Assembly (NCBI GenBank): GCA_017400135.1
Contig: JAFPVJ010000007.1
Location: 1-64,000 of the forward strand
Origin: Bacteroidales bacterium
GTDB taxonomy: Bacteria; Bacteroidota; Bacteroidia; Bacteroidales; UBA932
Direction of reading: 5' to 3'
DNA length: 64,000 bases
Part shown: piece by piece, positions 42,474 through 50,955 of the stretch
How the letters are laid out: every line of letters starts with the position of its first letter
Numbering within the stretch: position 1 is the first letter of the stretch
Translations under genes and position numbers: made by a program
Notes under the pieces: generated by a model
The model's input: the letters and a program-made list of their open reading frames with translations, nothing else
The model's database searches: none
What the model was told of the DNA's origin: nothing

Positions 42474-44000
42474 TTATTGTTTCAGTTCGTCGGGTACCTC
42501 GCAGACCACCCGGAAGCCGATGCCCTTGATGTCGGAGTACCACCAGATGCTCTTCGGGTTCTGCGGATCCGTCCGCAGCCAGGCATCGTGCTCGGTAGGG
42601 CGCCGGGAGGCGCTGCGCACGTCGGCCGCATCATCGGCGTAATTACCGCCGCGGACCACATGCTCTTTTCCGCTCTCCGGCCCCTTGGGATCCACGGCGC
42701 CATCCTGGAGCCGCACATACGCATCGGGGGCATACCAGTCGGCACAATACTCGAGGACGTTGCCACTCATGTTCTTCAGGCCGAAGGGATTGGAGCGTAC
42801 CCGGGAAGGCTCGGCCGTCCGGCTCTTGCTGTTGGCCGCATAAATGACGTTGCTCGCAATGACGGAGGTATCCGCCTTCGCGAAACGGCGCCAGAAGCCT
42901 CGGTCGGAGAACTTCTTGGGACTGCCCTCGAAGAAATAAGGCGTATCGGTACCGCCGCGGGCCGCATATTCCCATTCCGCTTCCGTCGGGAGGCGGTAGT
43001 GCTTACCCGTCTTGAGGGAAAGCCATTCGCAGAAGACGGTGGCCGCATAGTGCGTCATCGTCAGGGCGGGACGGTCGCCCATGCCCCAGCCCTGGTCGGG
43101 ATTGCCGAAAGGCGGGGTCGGGCCGCTGATTGCATCCAGCTCCCAGCGCGCATTGTTGGCATAGACGGTCTCCGGAGGCGTCCGGCCCTCGGACATAGTC
43201 TCACCGTAGAAGGCCCAGTACTGGTCCCAGGTCACCTCGACCTCACCCATGAAGAAGGGGGAAACGGTCACGCTCTTTTGCGGGGACTCGTCTTCTCCGT
43301 GAAATGGCTCCCCTTCCGGGCTGCCGATCCGGAAGGAACCGCCCGGCACGGCGACCATGCGCAGAGACACGGGGGTACCCGGAATGGTCTCCGTGAAATT
43401 CTCAAAGGCGCTGACGGGACAGGGTTCCGTGTAGACTTCGGCATTGGCATCCGCACGGACCGGCACGCCGGTCATCTTCTTGTGCTGGTAGTTGGGGTTG
43501 TAGTGACCGACGTCCAGATGACAGCTGATGCACTGTAGGCCCAGCTTTTCCTCATTCTCTTCATAATAGAGATGGGCGATCACGCCGTCGTCGGAGATCC
43601 CCTCCGGGAAGAGGTTGACATGGCATTCCTTGCAGGAGGCGTTGTAGACGATCGTGACCGCGTGGTCCAGCTCCTTCTTGCTCTCGAAGTCGAGGTCTTC
43701 CTTCTTTTTGGTGTGGAAGGCCCAGACATCCTTGAGCCCGCTCTTGACCTTGGCGGCATAATAGCCCCTGCTGCCCTTCGGAGGCAGGTGGCAGGCCGCG
43801 CAGTCGGTCTTGGTGCCGCTGGGATTGTTGTAGTGGGAAGAAAGCTTCCAGGCCGCATCGGCGTCCGGATGGACGTGGCAGGACATGCAGTACGCGTTGG
43901 TCGAGGTCTTCTGCATGGTCGAGTCGAACAGGATCATCAGCGCCACGCCGAGCACGAGGCCGGCGAGCGCCACCAGAAGATATTTGTTCTTTTTCGACAT
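42474..44000 (-). CDS. NrfH-like tetraheme cytochrome fused to a SUMF1-like domain
   Basis: A 508-residue membrane-anchored protein. One N-terminal helix (about 8-25) is followed by four CxxCH heme sites (Cys38-His42, Cys67-His71, Cys123-His127, Cys157-His161) within the first 165 residues, the layout of NapC/NrfH menaquinol dehydrogenases. Residues about 212-503 form a SUMF1/formylglycine-enzyme-like (FGE) domain: VPGGSFRIGSPEGE, EVTWDQYWAFYG, YRLPTEAEWEYAARGG, NPFGLKNMSGNVLEYCADWY and VVRGGNYADDAADVRSASR. The two active-site cysteines of true FGE are absent from the last block, so it is not a sulfatase maturase. The gene heads an operon with two Tat lipoprotein enzymes, ResB and CcsA. Electron flow between menaquinol and the sugar enzymes is inferred. 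Confidence 0.92.
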   Translation of the reverse strand: MSKKNKYLLVALAGLVLGVALMILFDSTMQKTSTNAYCMSCHVHPDADAAWKLSSHYNNPSGTKTDCAACHLPPKGSRGYYAAKVKSGLKDVWAFHTKKKEDLDFESKKELDHAVTIVYNASCKECHVNLFPEGISDDGVIAHLYYEENEEKLGLQCISCHLDVGHYNPNYQHKKMTGVPVRADANAEVYTEPCPVSAFENFTETIPGTPVSLRMVAVPGGSFRIGSPEGEPFHGEDESPQKSVTVSPFFMGEVEVTWDQYWAFYGETMSEGRTPPETVYANNARWELDAISGPTPPFGNPDQGWGMGDRPALTMTHYAATVFCEWLSLKTGKHYRLPTEAEWEYAARGGTDTPYFFEGSPKKFSDRGFWRRFAKADTSVIASNVIYAANSKSRTAEPSRVRSNPFGLKNMSGNVLEYCADWYAPDAYVRLQDGAVDPKGPESGKEHVVRGGNYADDAADVRSASRRPTEHDAWLRTDPQNPKSIWWYSDIKGIGFRVVCEVPDELKQ

Positions 44001-44025
44001 CCGTTTTACTTTACGCGTAATCGTA

Positions 44026-44056
44026 CAAATTTATCTTTTTTTTCTTTCACTTCCAA
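44026..44056 (-). promoter_or_regulatory. promoter TTG-N20-TAAATTTG for the cytochrome operon
   Basis: Minus strand: -33 TTG at 44054-44056 and exact -7 box TAAATTTG at 44026-44033, 25 bases before the cytochrome ATG. Confidence 0.6.
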
Positions 44057-44091
44057 TTTTACTTCGATTTCTCCGATTTGATAATAATTGT

Positions 44092-44099
44092 TATCTTTG
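44092..44099 (+). promoter_or_regulatory. -7 promoter box TATCTTTG
   Basis: Exact consensus 24 bases upstream of ATG 44124, divergent from the cytochrome promoter. Confidence 0.6.
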
Positions 44100-44123
44100 T
44101 ACGCTTGATTAAATCATTTCACC

Positions 44124-44411
44124 ATGAATCTCAGAGACATCAAAAAAGACATCGAGTATGTGCTGGGCGCATTCATCGACGACTGCGGCGTATTCGCTAC
44201 GATCAACGCAAAGGCCTCCGACGAGGATCTCGCCGGGCTGTTTGAGGAAGCGGCGGATCTCTACAACGAGTTGAAGGACAAGGTCAACGCGAAGGTGGAA
44301 GGCAGCAAGAAGGCCTATTACACCGCACTCCGCAAGGAGGTCCTCGACAAGACAGACGCCTTGTACGAGAAGCTCAGCGAGGTTGTGAAGAAAGCAAAGG
44401 CTGAAGCATAG
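44124..44411 (+). CDS. small conserved helical protein of unknown function
   Basis: A 95-residue, mostly helical and highly charged cytoplasmic protein (MNLRDIKKDIEYVLGAFIDDCG at the start, then two long Lys/Glu/Ala helices). It resembles a small family found widely in Bacteroidales next to unrelated genes; I know no function. It has its own promoter box and is followed by an intrinsic terminator, so it forms a single-gene unit and is likely well expressed. Confidence 0.8.
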   Translation: MNLRDIKKDIEYVLGAFIDDCGVFATINAKASDEDLAGLFEEAADLYNELKDKVNAKVEGSKKAYYTALRKEVLDKTDALYEKLSEVVKKAKAEA

Positions 44412-44433
44412 AAACACCCAAAAAGACCATTTC

Positions 44434-44460
44434 GAGGGCGCCTGCGCGGCACCCTCTTTT
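44434..44460 (+). terminator. intrinsic terminator after the helical protein gene
   Basis: GAGGG-c-GCC, loop TGCGC, GGC-a-CCCTC with a C.A mismatch, followed by TTTT and A/T-rich sequence that runs into the PBP4 start. Confidence 0.8.
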
Positions 44461-44478
44461 ATTTTGATGATTGCGACG

Positions 44479-45981
44479 ATGAGAAAGACGGCGATCCTTC
44501 TGATCACGCTTGCGCTGGCCCTCCCGGCCTCCGCACAGACCTCCCTCCGTACCACGGTCCGCCAGCTGCAGGGCCATGCGGCGCTGAAAGGCGCGACCTG
44601 GGGCGTCCTGGCCTTACGTCTGAGCGGCGATACGCTGGCCGCCTACAATGCGGACCGGAGGATGGTGCCGGCTTCCAACGTCAAGGTCATCACCGCCGGC
44701 ACCGCACTGCACGCTCTCGGCTCCGACTACCGTTTCCGGACCGACATCGCCTATAGCGGCAGGATCATGGACGGGGTGCTGCAGGGAGATATCTATATCG
44801 TCGGCGGCGGAGACCCGACCACGGCCTCCAAATACGACTGCGCCGTCCCGACGGAAGAACTGTTCGCCGAATGGAAGAGCATCATCGAGGCTGCGGGCAT
44901 CCGTGCCATCGAAGGCACCATCATCGGCGACGGCCGCGGCTGGGGCGGCAGGGTCCCGTGCAAGGACTGGAGCGGCGAGGACCTGGGATTCTACTACGGC
45001 GCCGCGCCGGGCGCCCTCAATTTCTACGAAAACGCCCAGGACTTTACCGTTGCCCCCGCGGACACTGTCGGCCATCCGATTTCGGTCACCCCTTTCTTCC
45101 CGGATGCCCCCTGGATGATTTTCAACCACGCCGCCGTCACCGGAGCGCAGGGCAGCGGCGACCAGCTTCTGTATGACGCCTCGAGCGCCGGGCCTTTCGG
45201 CCGTATGTACGGCAAGTTCGGCATCGACCGCAAATCCAAGGTCGAGGAGTGCATCAATCTCTTCCCGGAATATACTTGCGCTTATTATTTCCACAATTAC
45301 CTGGTGGAGCATGGGATGGAGGTGAGCAACGCCTTCGCCGAAATCAGCCCATACGGCCTGATCCGGCGCGACATGTTCCTCTACGACGACGGTGAGCCCG
45401 CCGCCACGACGCGGGAGATGACCCGCCTGGGCGGCACGCAGTCTCCCCCGCTGATCCGCATCGTCGGCGAGATGATGAAGCGCAGCGACAATTTCTATGC
45501 GGAGGCCGTGCTCAAGGCCTTGGGCCAGGACACCTACGGACGGGCGGTCCTGGATTCCGCCCTGCTGGCGGAAAAACGCATCCTGGGCCAGCTGGGGCTC
45601 AAGACGGACGGAGTGGCCCAGCTGCGTGACGGCAGCGGCCTGGCGCGTACCAACTACGTCTCCCCCGCCTTCTTCGTTCAGTTCCTGCGCACGATGGCGC
45701 GCCAGAGCGAATACCGGGAGTTCCGGCAGTGTTTTCCGCAGCCCGGACAGGGTACGCTGGCCGCCCGGATGTCAAAAGCCGACCCGTCCCTCAAGAGACG
45801 GGTCTACATGAAAAGCGGTTCGATGAATGGGGTTCGCTGCTTCTGCGGCTATGTCACCCCTGCCGACGGGCGCAATGAGAGTACGATTGTCTTTTCCCTG
45901 ATGATCAACGGGGCCACGGCGACTTCCGCCACCCTGAACCCCGTCATCGACCAGCTCTTGACCGCTATTGCGAGTCAATAG
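44479..45981 (+). CDS. dacB: D-alanyl-D-alanine carboxypeptidase/endopeptidase, PBP4 (S13 family)
   Basis: A 500-residue periplasmic penicillin-binding protein that trims or cleaves peptidoglycan cross-links. The signal peptide ends at PASAQ (residue 20). The three active-site motifs are SNVK (Ser66-Lys69, SxxK), SDN (in KRSDNFYAEA) and KSG (in YMKSGSMNG). The domain-insertion region between SxxK and SxN is of normal length for PBP4. ATG 44479 gives the best signal peptide; in-frame ATG 44467 adds four residues. The gene begins right after a terminator, and a TATTTTG sequence at 44460-44466, one base shorter than the consensus, is the only promoter candidate. Confidence 0.93.
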   Translation: MRKTAILLITLALALPASAQTSLRTTVRQLQGHAALKGATWGVLALRLSGDTLAAYNADRRMVPASNVKVITAGTALHALGSDYRFRTDIAYSGRIMDGVLQGDIYIVGGGDPTTASKYDCAVPTEELFAEWKSIIEAAGIRAIEGTIIGDGRGWGGRVPCKDWSGEDLGFYYGAAPGALNFYENAQDFTVAPADTVGHPISVTPFFPDAPWMIFNHAAVTGAQGSGDQLLYDASSAGPFGRMYGKFGIDRKSKVEECINLFPEYTCAYYFHNYLVEHGMEVSNAFAEISPYGLIRRDMFLYDDGEPAATTREMTRLGGTQSPPLIRIVGEMMKRSDNFYAEAVLKALGQDTYGRAVLDSALLAEKRILGQLGLKTDGVAQLRDGSGLARTNYVSPAFFVQFLRTMARQSEYREFRQCFPQPGQGTLAARMSKADPSLKRRVYMKSGSMNGVRCFCGYVTPADGRNESTIVFSLMINGATATSATLNPVIDQLLTAIASQ

Positions 45982-45982
45982 C
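45964..45982. other. hairpin over the PBP4 stop codon
   Basis: GCTATTG, loop CGAGT, CAATAGC, seven perfect pairs spanning the PBP4 stop, between two convergent genes. There is no T-run, so termination is possible but not shown. Confidence 0.35.
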
Positions 45983-45995
45983 GCCTTAACAGAAA

Positions 45996-48900
45996 TCATT
46001 CTGAAACAGGACGGATCGGATGTCCTTCACAACGGGGAAACGCCCGTAAAACTTCCACTTCAGAATAATCTTGATACAGGCAAAGCCCTTCAGACAATGC
46101 TGAATCAGGATAATTGGCAACGTGAGTTTGAGCCAGGGAAGAGGACCGGTATGGATAATGGGTCCAGCTGCTTCCCCGAGCCGGGATAAAGATACTGTTT
46201 TCATTCCGACCCGTGACGCGATAACCGCTCGCCCCGTTCTGGGTAACCCATTCCCAGGTGCAGTTATGGATCAACTCCCGCCACTCGTCCATCGTCGGCG
46301 TCCGCCAATTATCACCGAGTAAGACATGGGCGGCGTCATCTTCCGGATCCAGGACAACCTTGTTGTCAGTACAATACTTGGTCAACGAATACATGGATCC
46401 ATCGCACCACTTATAGTTGGACCATTCAAAATACTCTTTCGGCTTCGTCTCTCCCCAGGCATACAGGCATCCTCTTCCCTCGGGTTCCGAAGCCCCCAGA
46501 TTGAATGATGCCCATTTGACGGAAAGGCCCAGGTCAACAGCTTCCGGGACAGCCTTGACGGTGACTTCGCAGGTGGCCATCTTGCCGCCATCCAGGGCAG
46601 TAACCGTAATTGTTGCGAAACCGCCCGAGACGCCCGTCACAATGATTTGGTCTCCATTTCCCAATGCTGCCTTCGCCACTTTGGTGTCGCTGGACGATAT
46701 AATCCTTCTGCTTCTGAAGATTGCGTTTTCCGGCTGGATCGTATTCTCCAGCGTCACTGTTTCACCCACGCCTATGACAATCTCCGTCTTATCCAGCGTA
46801 ACACTCTCCACGGGGATATAAGGCCGCCCGGAAACAGGACGGATCGTCAAGCCGTAACGCCGGTACCAGCCTGAAATCCAACAGACTCCCTCTGCGTCAA
46901 AATTCACGGCGACGGACAGATCCGGCCTGGTTGTATAAAGAGAGGATGTCCAATATAAACCTTCAGCATTCAAGAGCTCGATGGACGTGTTATATCTTTC
47001 TCCTGCGGCGGGGAGGAAAATACTATTGCCGTTGGGACCCGTCACCTTGTACCCGTTGACACCGCCCTGCATCGTCCATTCCCAGAAACACTCATCCTTC
47101 AGCTCATTCATTTCCGCCCAGGATGGCATCCTCCAGTCTCCTCCGAACGCCACATGCGCCACATCGTCTTCCGGATCCAGGACCGTCTTTCCATCCGTGA
47201 ACCCATCGTATCCATATACGGCCCTTGTGCAATATTTTGACAAATCCCTGGAATCCCACATGTAAAACTTATAGGCATTCCAATCATATCCTCCTTCAAA
47301 AGACTTTTCCCCATAATCACTCCAATCTTCGGGCTTCCAAACCGGGAAATCCGACTGTGCATATCCGGGTTCATAATGGGTTATCGTTTCGCCCCAGGCA
47401 TAATAGTCACCATAGTCCTCCGGTCGGGAAGCACCTATATTGAAAGATGCCCATTTGACCCCTGAAGGAAGCCCCAGATCTACCGGATCGGGACAGCCGA
47501 CCCTGACCGTGCATTGGGCCACCTTCGAGCCATCCATGAGAAGGGCGTAAATGACGGTTTCCCCGAGGCCGACACCTTTCACTTCGCCTGTGGAGGATAC
47601 GGTAGCGACCTTCTCCCTGTCACTGATCCAAAGAATCGCCTTATGGGTCGTATTTTCCGGAAGGACGGAAGCATTCAGGGTAAGCGTTTCTCCGATCTTG
47701 AGATCGAGTTCGGTCTTATCCAACGAGAAGCTTTCGGCAAAAACAGGAGCAGGACCGAAGACCGGACGGATGGATATGCCAGAACAAAGATCGACCCCCG
47801 GCTCAGTCAGGAGGCAACGGTCTTGATAAGGAAAATCATAATCATTTTCGTCCCATTCGTCCATTTCCGGAGTAAATCCGAAAATCCAACCACCGACCTC
47901 TCCATCTTCAACACTGAGTTCGGTAGAAGCCCAGAATACTCCCAGCTCACCAACGTCACTGATATCGGAACCATCTCCCGCGCCACCGCCGGGAGGAAGG
48001 ATGATGCTGTTGCCGTTGGGACCGGTCAGTTTCGCGCAAGTCACTCCACCCAGGGTGACCCATTCCCGGGTGCACAGGCGAGCCAACTCATCCCATTCCC
48101 CGGCAGTGGGCATACGCCAATCTTCTCCGAGATGCACATGGGCGGCGTCATCTTCCGGATCCAGCAGCCATTTGCCATCCTGGAATCCATCAAATCCGAC
48201 ATCGGGATCAGAACAGTATTTCGTCAGTCCATGGGCCCCTTCTTCTATCCTGTACCACTTGTACGTTCTCCAATTGAACACCGACTTCGGTTCTGTTTCA
48301 CCCCAGGAATAATAATTGCCGTACTCCTCCGGTTTCGAGGCGCCCAGGTTGAAGGATGCCCACTTGGTGCCGGAAGGAAGGCCCAGATCCACGGCCTCGG
48401 GGACTTCGTAGGAAGGCTCTTCCGTGGCCCGGATCCGCTCAGCATATTCGTTCCAGGCCGAGACATACTGGTCCACGACATCCTCAGGGACGGAGATGGG
48501 GCAGTTACCGGAGTTGGCGAATGCATCCGTTCCGATGGCGGGCGGCGTGGGAGACAGTACTATGATGGACTGGAGACCGGTACAGCCGTTGAAGGCGTTG
48601 TCACCGATGGATGTGACGGTTTCCGGAATGGTGACAGAAGTCAACTGCTCGCAGCCGGCAAAGGCGCCGTCTTCGATCCGGGTCAGACCGGTGAAATAGA
48701 CCATCTCATCGAAGGATGTGATGTCGGTTCCAGCGAAGATGCTCACCTTATCGTCATCGGCACGGGTCTGGGACTTGTCCACCAGGAAAGAGCGGACGAT
48801 TGCCGCTTCACGGACCGAAATCCTGCCGTCTCCGGTCACGTCAAAATGGCTGGCCAAAATAGACTTCACCTTCTCGTCCTTGAAGGCGATGATGCCGTCC

Positions 48901-49742
48901 GCGCAGGGCACATAGCTTACACCTTCGTCCGCACGGGTCACGGTCCCGTAGATGCTCCGCTTGATCGTGACGGACTTGTCGAAGACGCGGCCTCCGTGCG
49001 TGTCCTCCTTGAAGAAATCCAGGGCGAAACCCTTCTCCAGCGCACCCGGAATGGCGACAAAGTAATACCAGGTGTCTTTTACGAAAGATTGGCCGTAAGG
49101 GGCGGTGAGTATGATGGCCTGCTTGCCTTCCACGACATCCAGGACCGCCGGCTCGTCGTTCTGGAAACCGACCTGGATCTTACCGGCTAGGACTTCGCCG
49201 TCCAATCCCTGCAGGATCACCTCCTTGATGCCCTCTTCCTGGACAGAGAAACGTACACCGCCGCCCACGTTGTAAAACTGAATCGTATTGGAAGTGGTAT
49301 GGGCGATGGCAAGATTCGCGTCACGCGCGAAAGTGCCCGGCTGGGCCTGCTGCCGGGAAGGCAGAACCGCCGTGAGGACCCCGTCCTCAAAACTCGCTTC
49401 CCAAGAATCGGGATACAGGGCCCAAACGTCCATGCCGGGTTCCCAAATGCCTGTTTCGAAGTAACCCCGGAAAGGCGCCGTCTCGCAAGGCTCGGAAATC
49501 TGCGAGTAAAAATATCCTCTTTGTCCGCCACTGAAAGCCACAAATGAATCTCCCGGTTGCCAGTAGATCCGGGCGGAGGTTTCATCACTTTCAGCCACCA
49601 GGGTTCTCGTCCCGGCCGGACACTCCGTCAAAGCCGTAAAAGTCACATTGGCCTCGGGTTTAAGATCCTCTTCGGGGCCCCGGACACACGCGACAAGGGA
49701 AACAAGGGCAAACGAAAGGCCCAAAATCATGCTTCTTTTCAT
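45996..49742 (-). CDS. modular lipoprotein with EF-hand, BspA-type LRR, three Fib_succ and two Big_2 domains
   Basis: A 1248-residue lipoprotein, lipobox Cys19 (SLVAC). The fimbrillin-like N-terminal domain (about 25-285) is a close paralogue of that in the protein at 7601: both contain AIPGALEKGF/AVPGALEKGF and VTIKRSIYG. Next come an EF-hand-like loop DVTGDGRISVRE (about residue 293), a BspA-like leucine-rich segment (331-421, IEDGAFAGCEQLTSVTIPETV), Fib_succ 1 (447-658), Big_2 (659-744), Fib_succ 2 (747-975), Big_2 (976-1061) and Fib_succ 3 (1066-1248). ATG 49742 follows a conserved CGGAAGGAGGA. The short conserved protein gene lies directly upstream. Probably a surface adhesin or pilus-linked protein; ligand unknown. 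Confidence 0.88.
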   Translation of the reverse strand: MKRSMILGLSFALVSLVACVRGPEEDLKPEANVTFTALTECPAGTRTLVAESDETSARIYWQPGDSFVAFSGGQRGYFYSQISEPCETAPFRGYFETGIWEPGMDVWALYPDSWEASFEDGVLTAVLPSRQQAQPGTFARDANLAIAHTTSNTIQFYNVGGGVRFSVQEEGIKEVILQGLDGEVLAGKIQVGFQNDEPAVLDVVEGKQAIILTAPYGQSFVKDTWYYFVAIPGALEKGFALDFFKEDTHGGRVFDKSVTIKRSIYGTVTRADEGVSYVPCADGIIAFKDEKVKSILASHFDVTGDGRISVREAAIVRSFLVDKSQTRADDDKVSIFAGTDITSFDEMVYFTGLTRIEDGAFAGCEQLTSVTIPETVTSIGDNAFNGCTGLQSIIVLSPTPPAIGTDAFANSGNCPISVPEDVVDQYVSAWNEYAERIRATEEPSYEVPEAVDLGLPSGTKWASFNLGASKPEEYGNYYSWGETEPKSVFNWRTYKWYRIEEGAHGLTKYCSDPDVGFDGFQDGKWLLDPEDDAAHVHLGEDWRMPTAGEWDELARLCTREWVTLGGVTCAKLTGPNGNSIILPPGGGAGDGSDISDVGELGVFWASTELSVEDGEVGGWIFGFTPEMDEWDENDYDFPYQDRCLLTEPGVDLCSGISIRPVFGPAPVFAESFSLDKTELDLKIGETLTLNASVLPENTTHKAILWISDREKVATVSSTGEVKGVGLGETVIYALLMDGSKVAQCTVRVGCPDPVDLGLPSGVKWASFNIGASRPEDYGDYYAWGETITHYEPGYAQSDFPVWKPEDWSDYGEKSFEGGYDWNAYKFYMWDSRDLSKYCTRAVYGYDGFTDGKTVLDPEDDVAHVAFGGDWRMPSWAEMNELKDECFWEWTMQGGVNGYKVTGPNGNSIFLPAAGERYNTSIELLNAEGLYWTSSLYTTRPDLSVAVNFDAEGVCWISGWYRRYGLTIRPVSGRPYIPVESVTLDKTEIVIGVGETVTLENTIQPENAIFRSRRIISSSDTKVAKAALGNGDQIIVTGVSGGFATITVTALDGGKMATCEVTVKAVPEAVDLGLSVKWASFNLGASEPEGRGCLYAWGETKPKEYFEWSNYKWCDGSMYSLTKYCTDNKVVLDPEDDAAHVLLGDNWRTPTMDEWRELIHNCTWEWVTQNGASGYRVTGRNENSIFIPARGSSWTHYPYRSSSLAQTHVANYPDSALSEGLCLYQDYSEVEVLRAFPRCEGHPIRPVSE

Positions 49743-49761
49743 ACAGCGATCCTCCTTCCGT

Positions 49762-49899
49762 TTAATTCCAAGGTTCAAAGCCGATACCCTCATTCCCTCC
49801 AGGCAAAGGGCTTTCACATAAAACGTTTTCCATCTGGAATGGAAGAATCGTGGACTCCGGCGCTACATACACGCGGTCCTGCTCAGTTATTTGTTTCAT
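49762..49899 (-). CDS. short conserved protein upstream of modular lipoprotein (second copy)
   Basis: A 45-residue frame, paralogue of the 49-residue frame at 7432-7581. From Tyr11 the two align without gaps to the end; the last 18 residues are the same but for one position. It ends in GFEPWN. The junction to the lipoprotein start (TAAACGGAAGGAGGA then ATG) is also conserved. It has no signal peptide. It begins 33 bases after the galE stop, with a TAACTTTC box in between, so it is either co-transcribed with radA-galE or has its own weak promoter. Function unknown. Confidence 0.72.
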   Translation of the reverse strand: MKQITEQDRVYVAPESTILPFQMENVLCESPLPGGNEGIGFEPWN

Positions 49900-49903
49900 A
49901 GTA

Positions 49904-49911
49904 GAAAGTTA
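49904..49911 (-). promoter_or_regulatory. -7-like box TAACTTTC
   Basis: One base off TAnnTTTG on the minus strand, ending five bases before the ATG of the 45-residue gene. Confidence 0.35.
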
Positions 49912-49932
49912 AATGTCAATCTTTTACGGAAA

Positions 49933-50952
49933 CTATTCCCCCGCCAGGTGCTTTTCCCAGGCCCAGGCGGAAGCGAGGGTCTCCTCGACGGTGCGGGTGG
50001 CTTTCCAGCCGAGCTTTTCGTTCGCGAGGGTCGGATCGGCCCAGATGGCGGTCACGTCGCCGGGGCGGCGCGGGGCGTATTTCCAGTTGAGCTTCACGCC
50101 GTTGACCTTCTCGAAGGCGTTGACCAGCTCCAACACTGAAATGGGGCGGCCGGTGCCGACATTGTAGATTTCGTACGGCTCCTCCATTTTCCCGTCCAAC
50201 ATGCGCGCCACGGCGCAGACGTGTGCCCGAGCCAGGTCCACGATGTCGATGTAGTCCCGCTGGCAGGTGCCGTCGGGGGTCGGATAATCGTTGCCGAAGA
50301 TTGAAAGGCATTCGCGCTTGCCGATCGCAGTCTGGGTGATGAAGGGGACCAGATTGTTGGGCACGCCGCGGGGCAGCTCGCCGATCAGGGCCGAAGGATG
50401 GGCCCCGATGGGGTTGAAATAGCGCAGGGCGATACCCTTGATGCCGGGATAGGCCTTCACGCTGTCGCGCAGGATGTCCTCGCAGATCTGCTTGGTGTTG
50501 CCGTAGGGCGAGGTGGCCGGCTGCCGGGGCGATTGTTCGGTAACAGGCAGCACATCCGTCTCGCCATAGACGGTCGCAGAGGAGGAGAACAGCACGTTGC
50601 AACCCTTCCGGCGCGCGACTTCCAGCAGGTTCAGGAAACTCAGCAAATTGTTCTTGTAGTACAGGATCGGTTCCGCAACCGACTCCCCCACCGCCTTGTA
50701 GGCCGCGAAATGGATAACGGCATCTATTTGATAGTCAGCGAAAAGCCGCTCCACCGCGGCCAGGTCGCAGAAATCCATCTCCACCAGGGGCGGGCGGCAT
50801 CCCAGGATCTTGCACACGCCTTCGTAACAGGTCTTGTCACAGTTGGAGAAATTGTCCGCCACGACCACGTCGAAACCCGCCTGCACGAGTTCGACCGTCA
50901 CATGGCTCCCGATGAATCCGGCACCGCCGGAAACCAGCACTTGCTTTGCCAT
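49933..50952 (-). CDS. galE: UDP-glucose 4-epimerase
   Basis: A 339-residue short-chain dehydrogenase-type epimerase interconverting UDP-glucose and UDP-galactose. The NAD-binding motif is VSGGAGFIGSHV, the catalytic Tyr-Lys pair is in SPYGNTKQICE (YxxxK), and SSATVYGE carries the conserved Ser/Thr. The C-terminal WADPTLANEKLGWKATR block is typical. Normal length. It lies three bases after radA, which is unusual company, and 33 bases before the short conserved gene. Confidence 0.96.
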   Translation of the reverse strand: MAKQVLVSGGAGFIGSHVTVELVQAGFDVVVADNFSNCDKTCYEGVCKILGCRPPLVEMDFCDLAAVERLFADYQIDAVIHFAAYKAVGESVAEPILYYKNNLLSFLNLLEVARRKGCNVLFSSSATVYGETDVLPVTEQSPRQPATSPYGNTKQICEDILRDSVKAYPGIKGIALRYFNPIGAHPSALIGELPRGVPNNLVPFITQTAIGKRECLSIFGNDYPTPDGTCQRDYIDIVDLARAHVCAVARMLDGKMEEPYEIYNVGTGRPISVLELVNAFEKVNGVKLNWKYAPRRPGDVTAIWADPTLANEKLGWKATRTVEETLASAWAWEKHLAGE

Positions 50953-50955
50953 ATC

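Noticed and set aside
42474-43540. SUMF1-like domain as a sulfatase-maturing formylglycine enzyme for the sulfatase at 2962
   Set aside because: The FGE active-site cysteines are missing in the last conserved block, the sulfatase is Ser-type, and the domain lies on the outer side of the membrane with hemes.
45996-49190. Long plus-strand frames antisense to the Fib_succ lipoprotein
   Set aside because: They mirror the codon periodicity of the real minus-strand gene, have no promoter, and lack recognisable protein features.
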